Below are positions 29,706-37,802 of a stretch of DNA of 64,000 nt, one piece after another. A program made the translations under genes and the position numbers. The stretch covers positions 792,001 to 856,000 of the forward strand of contig NZ_JAATJE010000002.1 in NCBI RefSeq assembly GCF_011927695.1, written 5' to 3'. The notes below the pieces were generated by a model, which did not search any database, was not told the DNA's origin, and saw only the letters and a program-made list of their open reading frames with translations. Numbering within the stretch: the first letter of the stretch is position 1; each line of letters begins with the position of its first letter. Origin of the DNA: Sphingomonas jejuensis (lineage in GTDB: Bacteria; Pseudomonadota; Alphaproteobacteria; Sphingomonadales; Sphingomonadaceae).

Positions 29706-29855
29706 TCAGGCGAGCGGGCAGCGGGCGGCCTGCGCCGTCGTGCGGGTGGAGGCGGCCGCGGCCGGCTCGGGCGCCAGGGTGATCGTCAGCAGCGTGGTCG
29801 CCATCATCAGGGCGGCGGACAGGCAGGCAAGGTTGCGGTTGGTCGCGCGGTACAT
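29706..29855 (-). CDS. 49-aa secreted peptide, first gene of the sigma-54 export operon
   Basis: Small protein MYRATNRNLACLSAALMM..., 49 aa. It has a signal-peptide-like N-terminus (basic start, hydrophobic core ALMMATTLLTITLA, then APEPAAAA), leaving a mature tail of about 14 residues that contains one Cys (STRTTAQAARCPLA). A strong GAAGGAG lies seven bases before the ATG. The gene starts about 40 nt downstream of the predicted sigma-54 start site and is followed by the HlyD gene 23 bp later. It could be an export substrate, a sensor-feedback peptide, or a leader. No family is recognised. Confidence 0.65.
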   Translation of the reverse strand: MYRATNRNLACLSAALMMATTLLTITLAPEPAAAASTRTTAQAARCPLA

Positions 29856-29905
29856 GGTGCTTCTCCTTCGGCAGCGGCCAGGATCGGCCGACACATGACA
29901 TCCTC

Positions 29906-29921
29906 AGCATGCGGCGTGCCA
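29906..29921 (-). promoter_or_regulatory. Sigma-54 (-24/-12) promoter of the export operon
   Basis: Minus strand reads TGGCACG-CCGC-ATGCT, matching the RpoN consensus TGGCACG-N4-TTGCW at every defined position but one, with the invariant GG and GC 12 bases apart. The predicted start of transcription is near 29895, about 40 nt before the 49-aa peptide ATG. An NtrC-family activator is encoded divergently next door. Confidence 0.8.
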
Positions 29922-29986
29922 AACCGCTAAATGTCTGAATTTGCTCGGTGGACGGCGGCGATCGCGCGTCGTTGGTCGAAACCCAC

Positions 29987-30002
29987 TGTCCGGATCCGGA
30001 CA
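29987..30002. promoter_or_regulatory. Enhancer site 1 (16-bp perfect palindrome)
   Basis: TGTCCGGATCCGGACA is a perfect 16-bp palindrome centred about 100 bp upstream of the predicted sigma-54 start site, the usual distance for an NtrC-type activator. It is the better of two related sites and probably binds the adjacent response regulator. Confidence 0.7.
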
Positions 30003-30007
30003 CAGGC

Positions 30008-30023
30008 TGTACGCTTCCGGACA
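30008..30023. promoter_or_regulatory. Enhancer site 2, overlapping the regulator's ribosome binding region
   Basis: TGTACGCTTCCGGACA matches site 1 at 13 of 16 positions and starts exactly 21 bp after it, two helical turns, so two dimers would bind on the same face. It ends one base before the regulator's ATG, which suggests the regulator also represses or tunes its own gene. Confidence 0.6.
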
Positions 30024-30024
30024 G

Positions 30025-31413
30025 ATGGATGCGGGGGCACGCTTCGATCTTTGCGTGATCATCGACGACGACGAGGACATCCTCTTCGCCGCCCGCCTGC
30101 TGCTGCGCGACCTGTTCGGCCGCGTCGTCACGGCCACCACCCCGGCCGACGCGTTCGCGCAGACCGCCGGCGCGGCACCCGACGTGATCCTGCTCGACGC
30201 CAATTTCGAACGGGGCGCCACCGACGCGGCAGAAGGCTTCGACTGGCTGGCGCGATTTCTCGCCCGCGATCCGGACGCCGCCATCGTCATGATCACCGCG
30301 CATGCCGGCATCGGCATCGCGGTCGAGGCGATGAAGCGCGGCGCCACCGATTTCGTGTCAAAGCCCTGGTCCAACGACCGGCTGCTCGCCACCGTGCGGA
30401 CGGCTGCGGCGCTGGGCCGCTCGCGCCGCGGCGCTGCGGCGGCGCCCGCTGCGGACGACGCGGCGTCCATCCCGGCCGGCGAAACCCCGATGATCGGCTC
30501 CGCGCCCGCGATGGCGCGGGTCGCCTCGCTGGTGGAGCGGGCCGGTCCTACCGATGCGAACGTCCTGGTGCTGGGCGAAAACGGCACGGGCAAGGAACTC
30601 GTCGCGCGCGCGCTCCATCACCGGTCGCGCCGGGCCGATCGTCCGCTCGTCACCGTGGATCTCGGCGCGGTCGCCGAAACGCTCTTCGACAGCGAGCTGT
30701 TCGGCCACGTGAAGGGCGCCTTCACCGATGCGCGCAGCGACCGGATCGGACGGCTGCAGGCGGCGGAGGGCGGCACGCTGTTCCTTGACGAGATCGGCAA
30801 CCTTCCGCTCCACCTCCAGCCAAAGCTGCTGACCGCGCTTGAACAGCGGCGGGTGACGCCCGTCGGCGCCAACAAGGCCGTGCCGATCGACGTCCGCGTG
30901 ATCGCCGCCACCAACCTGTCGCCCGCACAGCTGGCCGACGAATGCCGCTTCCGCCAGGACCTGCTGTTCCGCCTCAACACGGTGGAGATCGAGCTCCCGC
31001 CGCTCCGCGACCGGCGGGAGGACGTGCCCGCGCTGCTCACCCACTATCTCGGCTTCTACGCCCGCAAATATGGCGCCCGCCCCAAACCGGTCGCGCCCGA
31101 CCTGATGGCGATGCTTCAGCGCAACGACTGGCCGGGCAACGTCCGCGCGCTCCGCCACGCGGCCGAGCGGGCCGTGATCCTGTCCGGCACGGAGCCCTTC
31201 ACCATCGACGACTTTCCCGTCGGTCGGCTGGACGCGCCGCGCATCACGCTCGCCGCGCCGGCCGAGCCCGACGACATGAACCTCGAACGGGCCGAGCGCC
31301 GCATGATCGAAGGCGCGCTCAGGAAGCACGGCTACAACATCTCGCTCGCCGCGCAGGATCTGGGGCTCACCCGCGGGTCGCTCTACCGCCGGATGGAAAA
31401 GCATGGGCTCTAG
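30025..31413 (+). CDS. NtrC-family sigma-54-dependent response regulator (GAFTDA variant)
   Basis: Activator of 462 aa. The receiver domain (~1-125) has the phosphoacceptor Asp58 in VILLDANF and SKPW. The AAA+ domain (~150-390) has Walker A GENGTGKE (184-191), Walker B LFLDEIGNL (252-260), and GAFTDA at 231-236 where GAFTGA normally contacts sigma-54. The C-terminal Fis-type helix-turn-helix is in AAQDLGLTRGSLYRRMEKHGL. The ATG at 30025 is chosen because it starts the receiver fold. The histidine kinase gene overlaps its end by 11 bp. It is divergent from the export operon with its sigma-54 promoter and is the obvious activator. Confidence 0.95.
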   Translation: MDAGARFDLCVIIDDDEDILFAARLLLRDLFGRVVTATTPADAFAQTAGAAPDVILLDANFERGATDAAEGFDWLARFLARDPDAAIVMITAHAGIGIAVEAMKRGATDFVSKPWSNDRLLATVRTAAALGRSRRGAAAAPAADDAASIPAGETPMIGSAPAMARVASLVERAGPTDANVLVLGENGTGKELVARALHHRSRRADRPLVTVDLGAVAETLFDSELFGHVKGAFTDARSDRIGRLQAAEGGTLFLDEIGNLPLHLQPKLLTALEQRRVTPVGANKAVPIDVRVIAATNLSPAQLADECRFRQDLLFRLNTVEIELPPLRDRREDVPALLTHYLGFYARKYGARPKPVAPDLMAMLQRNDWPGNVRALRHAAERAVILSGTEPFTIDDFPVGRLDAPRITLAAPAEPDDMNLERAERRMIEGALRKHGYNISLAAQDLGLTRGSLYRRMEKHGL

Positions 31414-32731
31414 CGGGCGGCCGCCCGTCGGCCTTGCCGTGCGCACGGTGCTGCTGGGCGCCGCCATGCTGCTGGCGGTGGCCGCCACCCAGGCGGAGGG
31501 CCTGGTCGTCTCCCGGATCGTCGCATGGGGCCTCGTCGCCATCGCCGCCGGCGCCCTGTGGCACCATGTCACCCGCACCAACCGGGAGCTTGCCCGCTTC
31601 GTGGAGGCGGTGACGCACGGCGACCTGTCAGCCGGCTTCGGTGGAGAGGATCGCGGCGGCAGCATGGGGCGCCTCCGCCATGCGCTGGGCGGGGCGATGC
31701 GCCGCCTTCGCGAGGAGCGCGCGCAGTCGGAGGAAAGCAGCCGCTTCTACGCCGGGCTGGTGGAGGACGCGCCGACCGCGCTGCTGACGGTTGACCGCGA
31801 CGGGCGGGTGGAGACGGCCAACACCGCCGCCCGCCGCCTGTTCGCGCGGCACGACGGCGTGCGTGTCGACGATTTCGCCGTCTACGGCCCGTCGCTGGTC
31901 GCCGCGCTGAAGGAGGAGAACAGCAGCGGCCGGCTCGTCACGCTCGCCACCGACATCGGCCCGCAACAGGCGATGCTGCGCTCGGCCGCGATGAACCGGC
32001 TTGGCCGCTCTATGCGGGTGGTGGCGGTGCAGCCGATCCAGGCGGCGCTGAACGCGGTCGAGCTCGCCGCGCAGAGCGACCTCATCCGTGTCCTGACGCA
32101 CGAGATCATGAACTCCATGACGCCCGTGACGTCGCTTGCGCGCACCGCGGCCGGGCTGATCGCCACCGTGGACGATGGCCGCGACCCGGCGCTCAGCGAT
32201 GCGCGCATGGCGGTGGACACGCTGGCGCGCCGCGCCGACGGCGTGCTCCAGTTCGTCGGGACCTATCGTCAGATCAGCCGGCCCGTGCGGGTCGATCGAC
32301 GCCGCTTCGCCGCCGCGCCCTTCGCGCAGGAGCTGCGCCGCCTGTTCGAGGCCGACGGTGGCGGCACCGCCCGGCTCGACGTCAGCGTCACGCCCGCCGA
32401 TCTGGCGCTCGACGCCGATCCGGACCTGCTCGCCCAGGTGCTGATCAACCTGCTGCGGAACGCCGCGGAAGCCTGCCCGCGCGATGACGGCGTGATCGGG
32501 CTGGAGCTTGCCGCCGGTCCCGCCGGCTCCGGGCGCGTAATCGTCACCGACAACGGGCCCGGCGTGCCAGAGGCGAAGCGGCCGGACGTGTTCCTGCCCT
32601 TCTACACCACCAAGCCGAGCGGCACGGGCGTCGGCCTCAGCTTCGCGCGCCAGGTGATGCTGGCGCACGATGGAACCATCGCGCTCGACGATGCGCCCGG
32701 CGGCGGCGCGCGATTCACCTTGCTGCTGTAG
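31403..32731 (+). CDS. PAS-containing sensor histidine kinase
   Basis: Membrane sensor kinase of 442 aa, partner of the preceding NtrC-type regulator (11-bp overlap). Two N-terminal helices (~13-31 and ~36-54) have almost no periplasmic loop, so the signal is likely membrane-borne or cytoplasmic. A PAS-like region (~113-205) precedes the H-box LTHEIMNSMTPV with phospho-His233. The ATPase domain has an N-box (INLLRNAAEA), G1 (DNGPGVPEAKR) and G2 (GTGVGLSFARQ). The H-box is of the NtrY-like type. The ligand is unknown. Confidence 0.93.
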   Translation: MGSSGRPPVGLAVRTVLLGAAMLLAVAATQAEGLVVSRIVAWGLVAIAAGALWHHVTRTNRELARFVEAVTHGDLSAGFGGEDRGGSMGRLRHALGGAMRRLREERAQSEESSRFYAGLVEDAPTALLTVDRDGRVETANTAARRLFARHDGVRVDDFAVYGPSLVAALKEENSSGRLVTLATDIGPQQAMLRSAAMNRLGRSMRVVAVQPIQAALNAVELAAQSDLIRVLTHEIMNSMTPVTSLARTAAGLIATVDDGRDPALSDARMAVDTLARRADGVLQFVGTYRQISRPVRVDRRRFAAAPFAQELRRLFEADGGGTARLDVSVTPADLALDADPDLLAQVLINLLRNAAEACPRDDGVIGLELAAGPAGSGRVIVTDNGPGVPEAKRPDVFLPFYTTKPSGTGVGLSFARQVMLAHDGTIALDDAPGGGARFTLLL

Positions 32732-32752
32732 CGTCGGTGACGGCGCCCCGGC

Positions 32753-33424
32753 TCAGCCCGCGCGCCTGGCGAACCAGATGGTGTGGATCGGCCCCTTGCC
32801 GTTCTCGCGCGCACGGACCTTGGCTTCCTCCACCTGGAAACCGGTCGCCTTCAGCCGCCGGGTAAAGGCGGCGTCCGATCCCGCGGACCACACCGCCAGC
32901 ACGCCGCCCGGCGCCAGCGCGCGCCGCGCCCGGTCCAGCCCGGATGCGCTGTAGAGCCCGTTGTTGGCGTCGCGCACCACGCCGTCCGGCCCGTTGTCCA
33001 CGTCCAGCATGATCGCGTCCCAGCTCGCGCCGGGCGCCCCGATCCATTGCGCCACGTCCCCGATCCGCACCGTCACGCGCGGATCGTCCAGGCAGTCGCC
33101 CGTCATCGTCGCCATCGGGCCGCGCGCCCAGTCGATGATCTCCGGCACCAGTTCGGCGACGGTCACCCGCGCCGCCGCGCCGACCCGCCCCAGCACCGCA
33201 CGCAGCGTAAACCCCATGCCATATCCGCCGATCAGCACGCGCGGCGCATCGCTCCGCAGCCGGTCGATCGTCATGGTGCCGAGCAGGGCTTCCGACCCGC
33301 TCATCCGGCTGCTCATCAGCTCGTTGCGGTCGAGCAGGATCATGTGGTCGCCGCCGCGGCGGACGAGGCGGAGCGGCTGGCCGCCCGGCACCTCGGCCAC
33401 GGCGACCAGCTCGCGCGGTGTCAC
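32753..33424 (-). CDS. Spermidine-synthase-like SAM-fold protein
   Basis: Rossmann-fold protein of 223 aa with a GTG start inside GTGA, overlapping the preceding DUF6481 stop. The cofactor loop VLIGGYGMGFTLRAVL and the acidic end of strand 2 (VTVAELVPEIIDW) resemble the spermidine synthase/SpeE-like superfamily. NNGLYSASGLDRARRALAPGGVLAVWS is the typical C-terminal half. The usual aspartates for polyamine chemistry are not clearly placed, so the substrate is open: aminopropyltransferase or methyltransferase. It converges on the histidine kinase with a 21-bp gap. Confidence 0.85.
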   Translation of the reverse strand: MTPRELVAVAEVPGGQPLRLVRRGGDHMILLDRNELMSSRMSGSEALLGTMTIDRLRSDAPRVLIGGYGMGFTLRAVLGRVGAAARVTVAELVPEIIDWARGPMATMTGDCLDDPRVTVRIGDVAQWIGAPGASWDAIMLDVDNGPDGVVRDANNGLYSASGLDRARRALAPGGVLAVWSAGSDAAFTRRLKATGFQVEEAKVRARENGKGPIHTIWFARRAG

Positions 33425-33756
33425 CGCTTGCGGGCCTTTCGCGCCGCATATTTGGCGTCGCGTGCGGCCTTCTTCTCGGCCTCCGTCTGCTTGGCGCGCT
33501 CAGCCGCTTCCGCTTCCGCGGCCGCGGCGGCTTCGGCCGCGGCGATCTTGGCGAGCTTGGCTTCCTCCATCTCGCGCTGGCGCTGCGCGCGGCGCTCGGC
33601 CGCGGCTTCTTCCTTTGCGGCACGCGCCGCGATCCGCTCCGCCACCACGGCGGGGTCGGGGGCGGGCTTTGCCGCCAGCTTCTTCAGGGCCTTTTCCTTT
33701 GCGGCCTTTGCAGCCGCCATGCGCTCGTTGAAATCAGGTGCCTTGAAACCAGCCAT
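33421..33756 (-). CDS. DUF6481 family protein
   Basis: Charged 111-aa protein starting MAGFKAPDFNERMAAAKAAK, the DUF6481 opening. The rest is a long Ala/Glu/Lys/Arg helix (~20-110), probably coiled-coil, ending KAARDAKYAARKARKR, a basic tail. It is common in sphingomonads and has no known function; nucleic-acid binding through the basic tail is possible. It overlaps the spermidine-synthase-like gene by four bases and lies 82 bp downstream of the aldehyde oxidoreductase stop, on the same strand. Confidence 0.82.
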   Translation of the reverse strand: MAGFKAPDFNERMAAAKAAKEKALKKLAAKPAPDPAVVAERIAARAAKEEAAAERRAQRQREMEEAKLAKIAAAEAAAAAEAEAAERAKQTEAEKKAARDAKYAARKARKR

Positions 33757-33838
33757 TATCCATTCCGTAAGAGGGCGTCCGAAGCGATCGCCGGCGACGC
33801 CCATAGCAGCATCGCCGCCGGACTGAACGCCCCCAACC

Positions 33839-36061
33839 TCATGCAACGGCGGGCAGGCGCTCCAGATATTTGTCCAGCGTGACAGGATAGTCGCGCACCC
33901 GCGTGCCCGTCGCGTTGTAGACCGCGTTGGCGACGGCCGCACCGATCCCGCAGATGCCCAGCTCGCCCACGCCCTTCGCCTTCATGGGGGAGCTTTGCGG
34001 GTCGGCTTCGTCCAGGAAGATCACCTCCTGGTGCGGGATGTCGGCATGCACCGGCACCTCGTAGGTCGCGAGGTCGTGGTTCACGAAGAAGCCGAAACGC
34101 TTGTCCACCGCCAGCTCCTCCATCAGCGCGGCACCCGCCCCCATGGTCATCGCGCCGATCACCTGGCTGCGCGCCGACTTCGGGTTCAGGATGCGCCCGG
34201 CCGCGCAAACCGCCAGCATGCGGCGGATGCGGATCTCGCCGGTCATCCGGTGCACCGCCGCTTCCACAAAATGCGCGCCGAAGGTCGACTGCTGCGCCTT
34301 TTCGCCCAGGTCGCCGAACTCGATCTTGTCCTCGACCGTGATCGCGCCGTCGCGGGCCGCGTCGGTCAGCTGACCGCTTCGCCCGCCGGCCGACACCTGG
34401 CCGCCGGTGAAGTCCAGATCGTCCGTGCTGTTGAAGCCCAGCCGCTGGGCCACTGCCTCGCGCAGCTTCACGCAGGCGGCATAGACGCCCGCGGTGGAGC
34501 TGTTGGCGCCCCACTGGCCGCCCGATCCGGCGGATACGGGAAAGCTCGAGTCGCCCAGCCGCACCTCGACCTGCTCGAGCGGGACGCCCATCATCTCGGC
34601 CGCCGTCTGCCCGATAATGGTGTAGCTGCCCGTGCCGATGTCGGTCATGTCGGTTTCGACGATCACGCGCCCGCCCGGCTCAAGCGTCACACGCGCACCC
34701 GACGTCATCGTCATGTTGTTGCGGAATGCGGATGCCACGCCCATTCCGACCAGCCAGTCGCCGTCACGCACCTGCGCGGGCTTGGCGTTGCGCCGGTCCC
34801 AGCCGAAGCGCTCGGCACCTGTCCTCAGGCAGCCGATCAGGTTGCGCTGCGAAAAGGGCCGCTCGGGCTTTTCGGGGTCGACCTGCGTGTCGTTGATCAC
34901 CCGGAACTCGACCGGATCCATCTCCAGCCGCTCCGCCATTTCGTCCATCGCCATCTCGAGCGCCATCAGCCCGGGCGCTTCGCCCGGCGCGCGCATGGCG
35001 TTGCCTTCAGGCAGGTCGAGCACCGCCAGCCGCATGGAGGTCAGCCGGTTGGCCCCGGCATAAAGCAGCTTGGTCTGCGCCACGGCCGTTTCCGGCTGGC
35101 CGCCTTCCAGGTCGCCCGATCCGCTTTCATGGCCGATCGCCGTCAGCCGCCCGTCGCGCCCGGCACCCAGCCGGATGCGCTGCACAGTGGCCGGCCGGTG
35201 CGTGGTGTTGTTGGCCATCATCGGCCGGGTCAGCGCGACCTTCACCGGCCGTCCCGCCGCCTTGGCGCCAAGCGCGGCCAGCACCGCGTCGGCGCGCACG
35301 AACAGCTTTCCGCCGAACCCGCCGCCGATGAAGGGGGAGATCAGCCGCACCTTGTCTTTGGGGATCTGCAGCGTGCGCGCGACATCGCCCACGCCCCAGT
35401 TGATCATCTGGTTGGACGTCCACAGCGTCAGCTGGTCGCCGTCCCATGCCGCGATGGAGGCATGCGGCTCCATCATCGCGTGGCTCTGGTCCGGGGTCGT
35501 GTACCGCTCGTCCAGCGTCACGTCGGCCGCGGCGAAGGCGCCCTCGAAGTCGCCGACCTCGTCCACCGGCGGCGCCGCGCTGCCCTCGTTGCTGTCACCG
35601 CCGACCAGCGGCGCCCGCTCCAGCTCGGCGTCCAGGTCGAACCGGCCCGGCACGCGCTGATAATCGACACGAACCAGGTTGGCGGCGGCGCGCGCCTGCT
35701 CAAACGTCTCGGCGACGACCAGTGCGACCGCCTGGTGGTAATGCTGCACGTCCGGACCGGCGATCAGCTTGGCCGTGTTCATGCGACCCTTGCCGAGCCG
35801 GCCGGCATTCTCCGCCGTCACGATCGCGATCACGCCGGGCGCGGCCTCGGCATCGGCCAGGTCGATCGACCGGATCGTGCCGCGCGCGACACCCGCGCCC
35901 ACCACGAAGCCATAGGCCTGATTGGGCGCCACGTCGTGCCGTTCATAGGCATAGGGCGCCGTGCCGGTCACCTTGGCCGGGCCGTCGATGCGATCGGTCG
36001 GACGACCGATCACCGTCATCTTGTCGATCGGGTTCGCACCCGCGGGCGTGTCGAACTTCAT
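33839..36061 (-). CDS. paoC: Molybdenum-cofactor subunit of PaoABC-type aldehyde oxidoreductase
   Basis: Catalytic subunit of a xanthine-oxidase-family enzyme, 740 aa. It binds the Mo cofactor through FIGGGFGGKLF and related loops, and has the catalytic Glu700 in KGVGELGICG near the C-terminus. The start MKFDTPAGANPIDKM is typical. It is the third gene of a paoA-paoB-paoC order, starting one base before paoB's stop region (adjacent, no gap). The E. coli PaoABC enzyme oxidises aromatic aldehydes in the periplasm; the substrate here is inferred. The pao names rest on gene order and cofactor pattern. Confidence 0.85.
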   Translation of the reverse strand: MKFDTPAGANPIDKMTVIGRPTDRIDGPAKVTGTAPYAYERHDVAPNQAYGFVVGAGVARGTIRSIDLADAEAAPGVIAIVTAENAGRLGKGRMNTAKLIAGPDVQHYHQAVALVVAETFEQARAAANLVRVDYQRVPGRFDLDAELERAPLVGGDSNEGSAAPPVDEVGDFEGAFAAADVTLDERYTTPDQSHAMMEPHASIAAWDGDQLTLWTSNQMINWGVGDVARTLQIPKDKVRLISPFIGGGFGGKLFVRADAVLAALGAKAAGRPVKVALTRPMMANNTTHRPATVQRIRLGAGRDGRLTAIGHESGSGDLEGGQPETAVAQTKLLYAGANRLTSMRLAVLDLPEGNAMRAPGEAPGLMALEMAMDEMAERLEMDPVEFRVINDTQVDPEKPERPFSQRNLIGCLRTGAERFGWDRRNAKPAQVRDGDWLVGMGVASAFRNNMTMTSGARVTLEPGGRVIVETDMTDIGTGSYTIIGQTAAEMMGVPLEQVEVRLGDSSFPVSAGSGGQWGANSSTAGVYAACVKLREAVAQRLGFNSTDDLDFTGGQVSAGGRSGQLTDAARDGAITVEDKIEFGDLGEKAQQSTFGAHFVEAAVHRMTGEIRIRRMLAVCAAGRILNPKSARSQVIGAMTMGAGAALMEELAVDKRFGFFVNHDLATYEVPVHADIPHQEVIFLDEADPQSSPMKAKGVGELGICGIGAAVANAVYNATGTRVRDYPVTLDKYLERLPAVA

Positions 36062-36062
36062 G

Positions 36063-37013
36063 TCAGCTCCTCGCCTCCGCCAGCACCGCGGCAAGCGTAC
36101 GCTCCACCAGCGGAACCTTGAAGCGGTTGTCCTCGGTCGGGCGTGCGCCCGCCATGATCTGCGGTGCCACCGCGGCCGCGCCCTCGGGCAACGCCGCCTC
36201 GGCCGCCTCGACGCGCCACGGCTTGTGGGCGACGCCGCCGACGCCCACCCGGCCGCTGCCGTCCCGCTGCACCACCGCCGCGATCGACACCAGCGCATAG
36301 GCGTAGGACCGGCGGTCGCGCACCTTGTGGTAGAAATGCTTGCCGCCGAGCGGACGGGGCAGGGTGACCGCGGTGATCAGCTCGCCGGGCTCCAGCACAT
36401 TGTCGATGTGCGGCGCATCGCCGGGAAGGCGGTGGAAGTCCGCGATCGGGATCGCGCGGGCTTCCCCGTCGGCCTTCACCGTCTCCACCGTCGCGTCCAG
36501 CACGCGCATGGCGATCGCCATGTCGCCCGGATAGGTCGCGATGCACGCGTCCGACACGCCGATCACGCCCAGCTGGCGGGAATAGCCGCCGATCGCCGCG
36601 CACCCGCTGCCGGGCTTGCGCTTGTTGCACGCCTGGTTGGTGTCGTAGAAATACGGGCACCGCGTCCGCTGCAGCAGGTTGCCCGCGGTGGTCGCCTTGT
36701 TGCGAAGCTGGCCCGATGCGCCCGCCATGATCGCGCGGGACAGCACGGCATAATCGCGCCGCACCCGCCGGTCCGCTGCCAAGTCCGTGTTGGTGACAAA
36801 AGCGCCGATCCTCAGCCCGCCCTCGTCGGTGTCCTCGATCTTGTCGAGCCCGAGCGGCCGGATGTCGATCAGGTGCGTCGGCGTCTCGATCTCCAGCTTC
36901 ATCAGGTCGAGCAGGTTGGTCCCGCCCGCGATGAACTTGGCGCCCTGCGTACGCCCGGCGGCGGCGGCAGCCGCCTCAGGGCTCGTCGCCCGCTCATAGG
37001 TAAACGGCCTCAT
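36063..37013 (-). CDS. paoB: FAD / [4Fe-4S] subunit of PaoABC-type aldehyde oxidoreductase
   Basis: Flavin subunit of 316 aa. The FAD-binding loop is [14 protein letters not shown] with a second element in [16 protein letters not shown]. Four cysteines (C119, C129, C138, C157, in [18 protein letters not shown] and SDACIA) match the extra [4Fe-4S] site known from PaoB and absent from most xanthine dehydrogenase FAD subunits. That is the main reason for the PaoABC call. It overlaps paoA's stop by four bases. Electrons would pass from Mo through 2Fe-2S to FAD. Confidence 0.85.
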   Translation of the reverse strand: MRPFTYERATSPEAAAAAAGRTQGAKFIAGGTNLLDLMKLEIETPTHLIDIRPLGLDKIEDTDEGGLRIGAFVTNTDLAADRRVRRDYAVLSRAIMAGASGQLRNKATTAGNLLQRTRCPYFYDTNQACNKRKPGSGCAAIGGYSRQLGVIGVSDACIATYPGDMAIAMRVLDATVETVKADGEARAIPIADFHRLPGDAPHIDNVLEPGELITAVTLPRPLGGKHFYHKVRDRRSYAYALVSIAAVVQRDGSGRVGVGGVAHKPWRVEAAEAALPEGAAAVAPQIMAGARPTEDNRFKVPLVERTLAAVLAEARS

Positions 37014-37648
37014 GCCCGGGTCCCCGCCACGTCGCTCATCGCCTCGATGATGTTGGAATAAGCGCCGCAGCGGCAGATGTTGCCGCTCATCCGCTCGCGC
37101 ATTTCGTCCGCCGTCGCGCGTGGCCGGTCGGTCACGTCGGCGGTGGCATGAGACGGGATGCCGTCCTTGATCTCGTCGAGCACCGCGACCGCCGAGCAGA
37201 TCTGCCCCGGCGTGCAGTAGCCGCACTGGTACCCGTCATGCACCACGAAGGCGCGCTGCATGGGGTGGAGGTTGTCGGGCGTGCCCAGCCCTTCTATGGT
37301 GGTGATCTGGTCGCCCTCGTGCATCACGGCCAGCGACAGGCAGCTGTTGATGCGCCGGCCGTTCACGATCACCGTGCACGCGCCGCACTGGCCGTGGTCG
37401 CAGCCCTTCTTGCTGCCGGTCAGCTGCAGATGTTCGCGCAGCGCATCGAGCAGCGTGACGCGCGGATCGAGGTCGAGCCGCCGATCCTCGCCATTGACCT
37501 TGAACTGGACGGGGAGGGTGGGGCCGGGAGGCGTTGTCATGCGAGGACCCTGTGCGTTGAGGGGGGCTGTGCCGCCCGCCGCCACGGTCGCGGCGGAGCC
37601 GACGATCACGCCGCGACGCGACACATCTGGATTGAGGGGGCTGGCCAT
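37010..37648 (-). CDS. paoA: [2Fe-2S] subunit of PaoABC-type aldehyde oxidoreductase, Tat-exported
   Basis: Iron-sulphur subunit of 212 aa. A twin-arginine signal ([17 protein letters not shown], Arg11-12) indicates export of the folded complex to the periplasm. Cluster ligands are Cys83/88/91/103 (CDHGQCGAC... NSC) for the plant-type site and Cys142/145/192/194 (CGYC, CRC) for the second. It is the first gene of the operon, divergent from bioF. The chaperone gene paoD for cofactor insertion is not in this window. Confidence 0.88.
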   Translation of the reverse strand: MASPLNPDVSRRGVIVGSAATVAAGGTAPLNAQGPRMTTPPGPTLPVQFKVNGEDRRLDLDPRVTLLDALREHLQLTGSKKGCDHGQCGACTVIVNGRRINSCLSLAVMHEGDQITTIEGLGTPDNLHPMQRAFVVHDGYQCGYCTPGQICSAVAVLDEIKDGIPSHATADVTDRPRATADEMRERMSGNICRCGAYSNIIEAMSDVAGTRA

Positions 37649-37699
37649 AAGGGCGGGCTGCGGTTCCGGACAAGAGGATGATGGGGACGCGGGGGACAG

Positions 37700-37717
37700 G
37701 CAGGGCACATGCCCTGC
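37700..37717. promoter_or_regulatory. Inverted repeat between paoA and bioF
   Basis: GCAGGGCA-CA-TGCCCTGC, perfect 8-bp arms with a 2-base centre, in the 154-bp region between the divergent paoA and bioF starts. It looks like a dimer operator for either gene. It does not resemble the BioR (TTATnnATAA-like) or BirA sites, so the regulator is unknown. Confidence 0.4.
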
Positions 37718-37802
37718 ACCACCGTAACGCAGCAGGCGCCGTTCGGGTTCGATCCGCCGGACGACTTGCTCCCGCCTCGCCGCCGCGTCAGGAGGCGACG
37801 GC

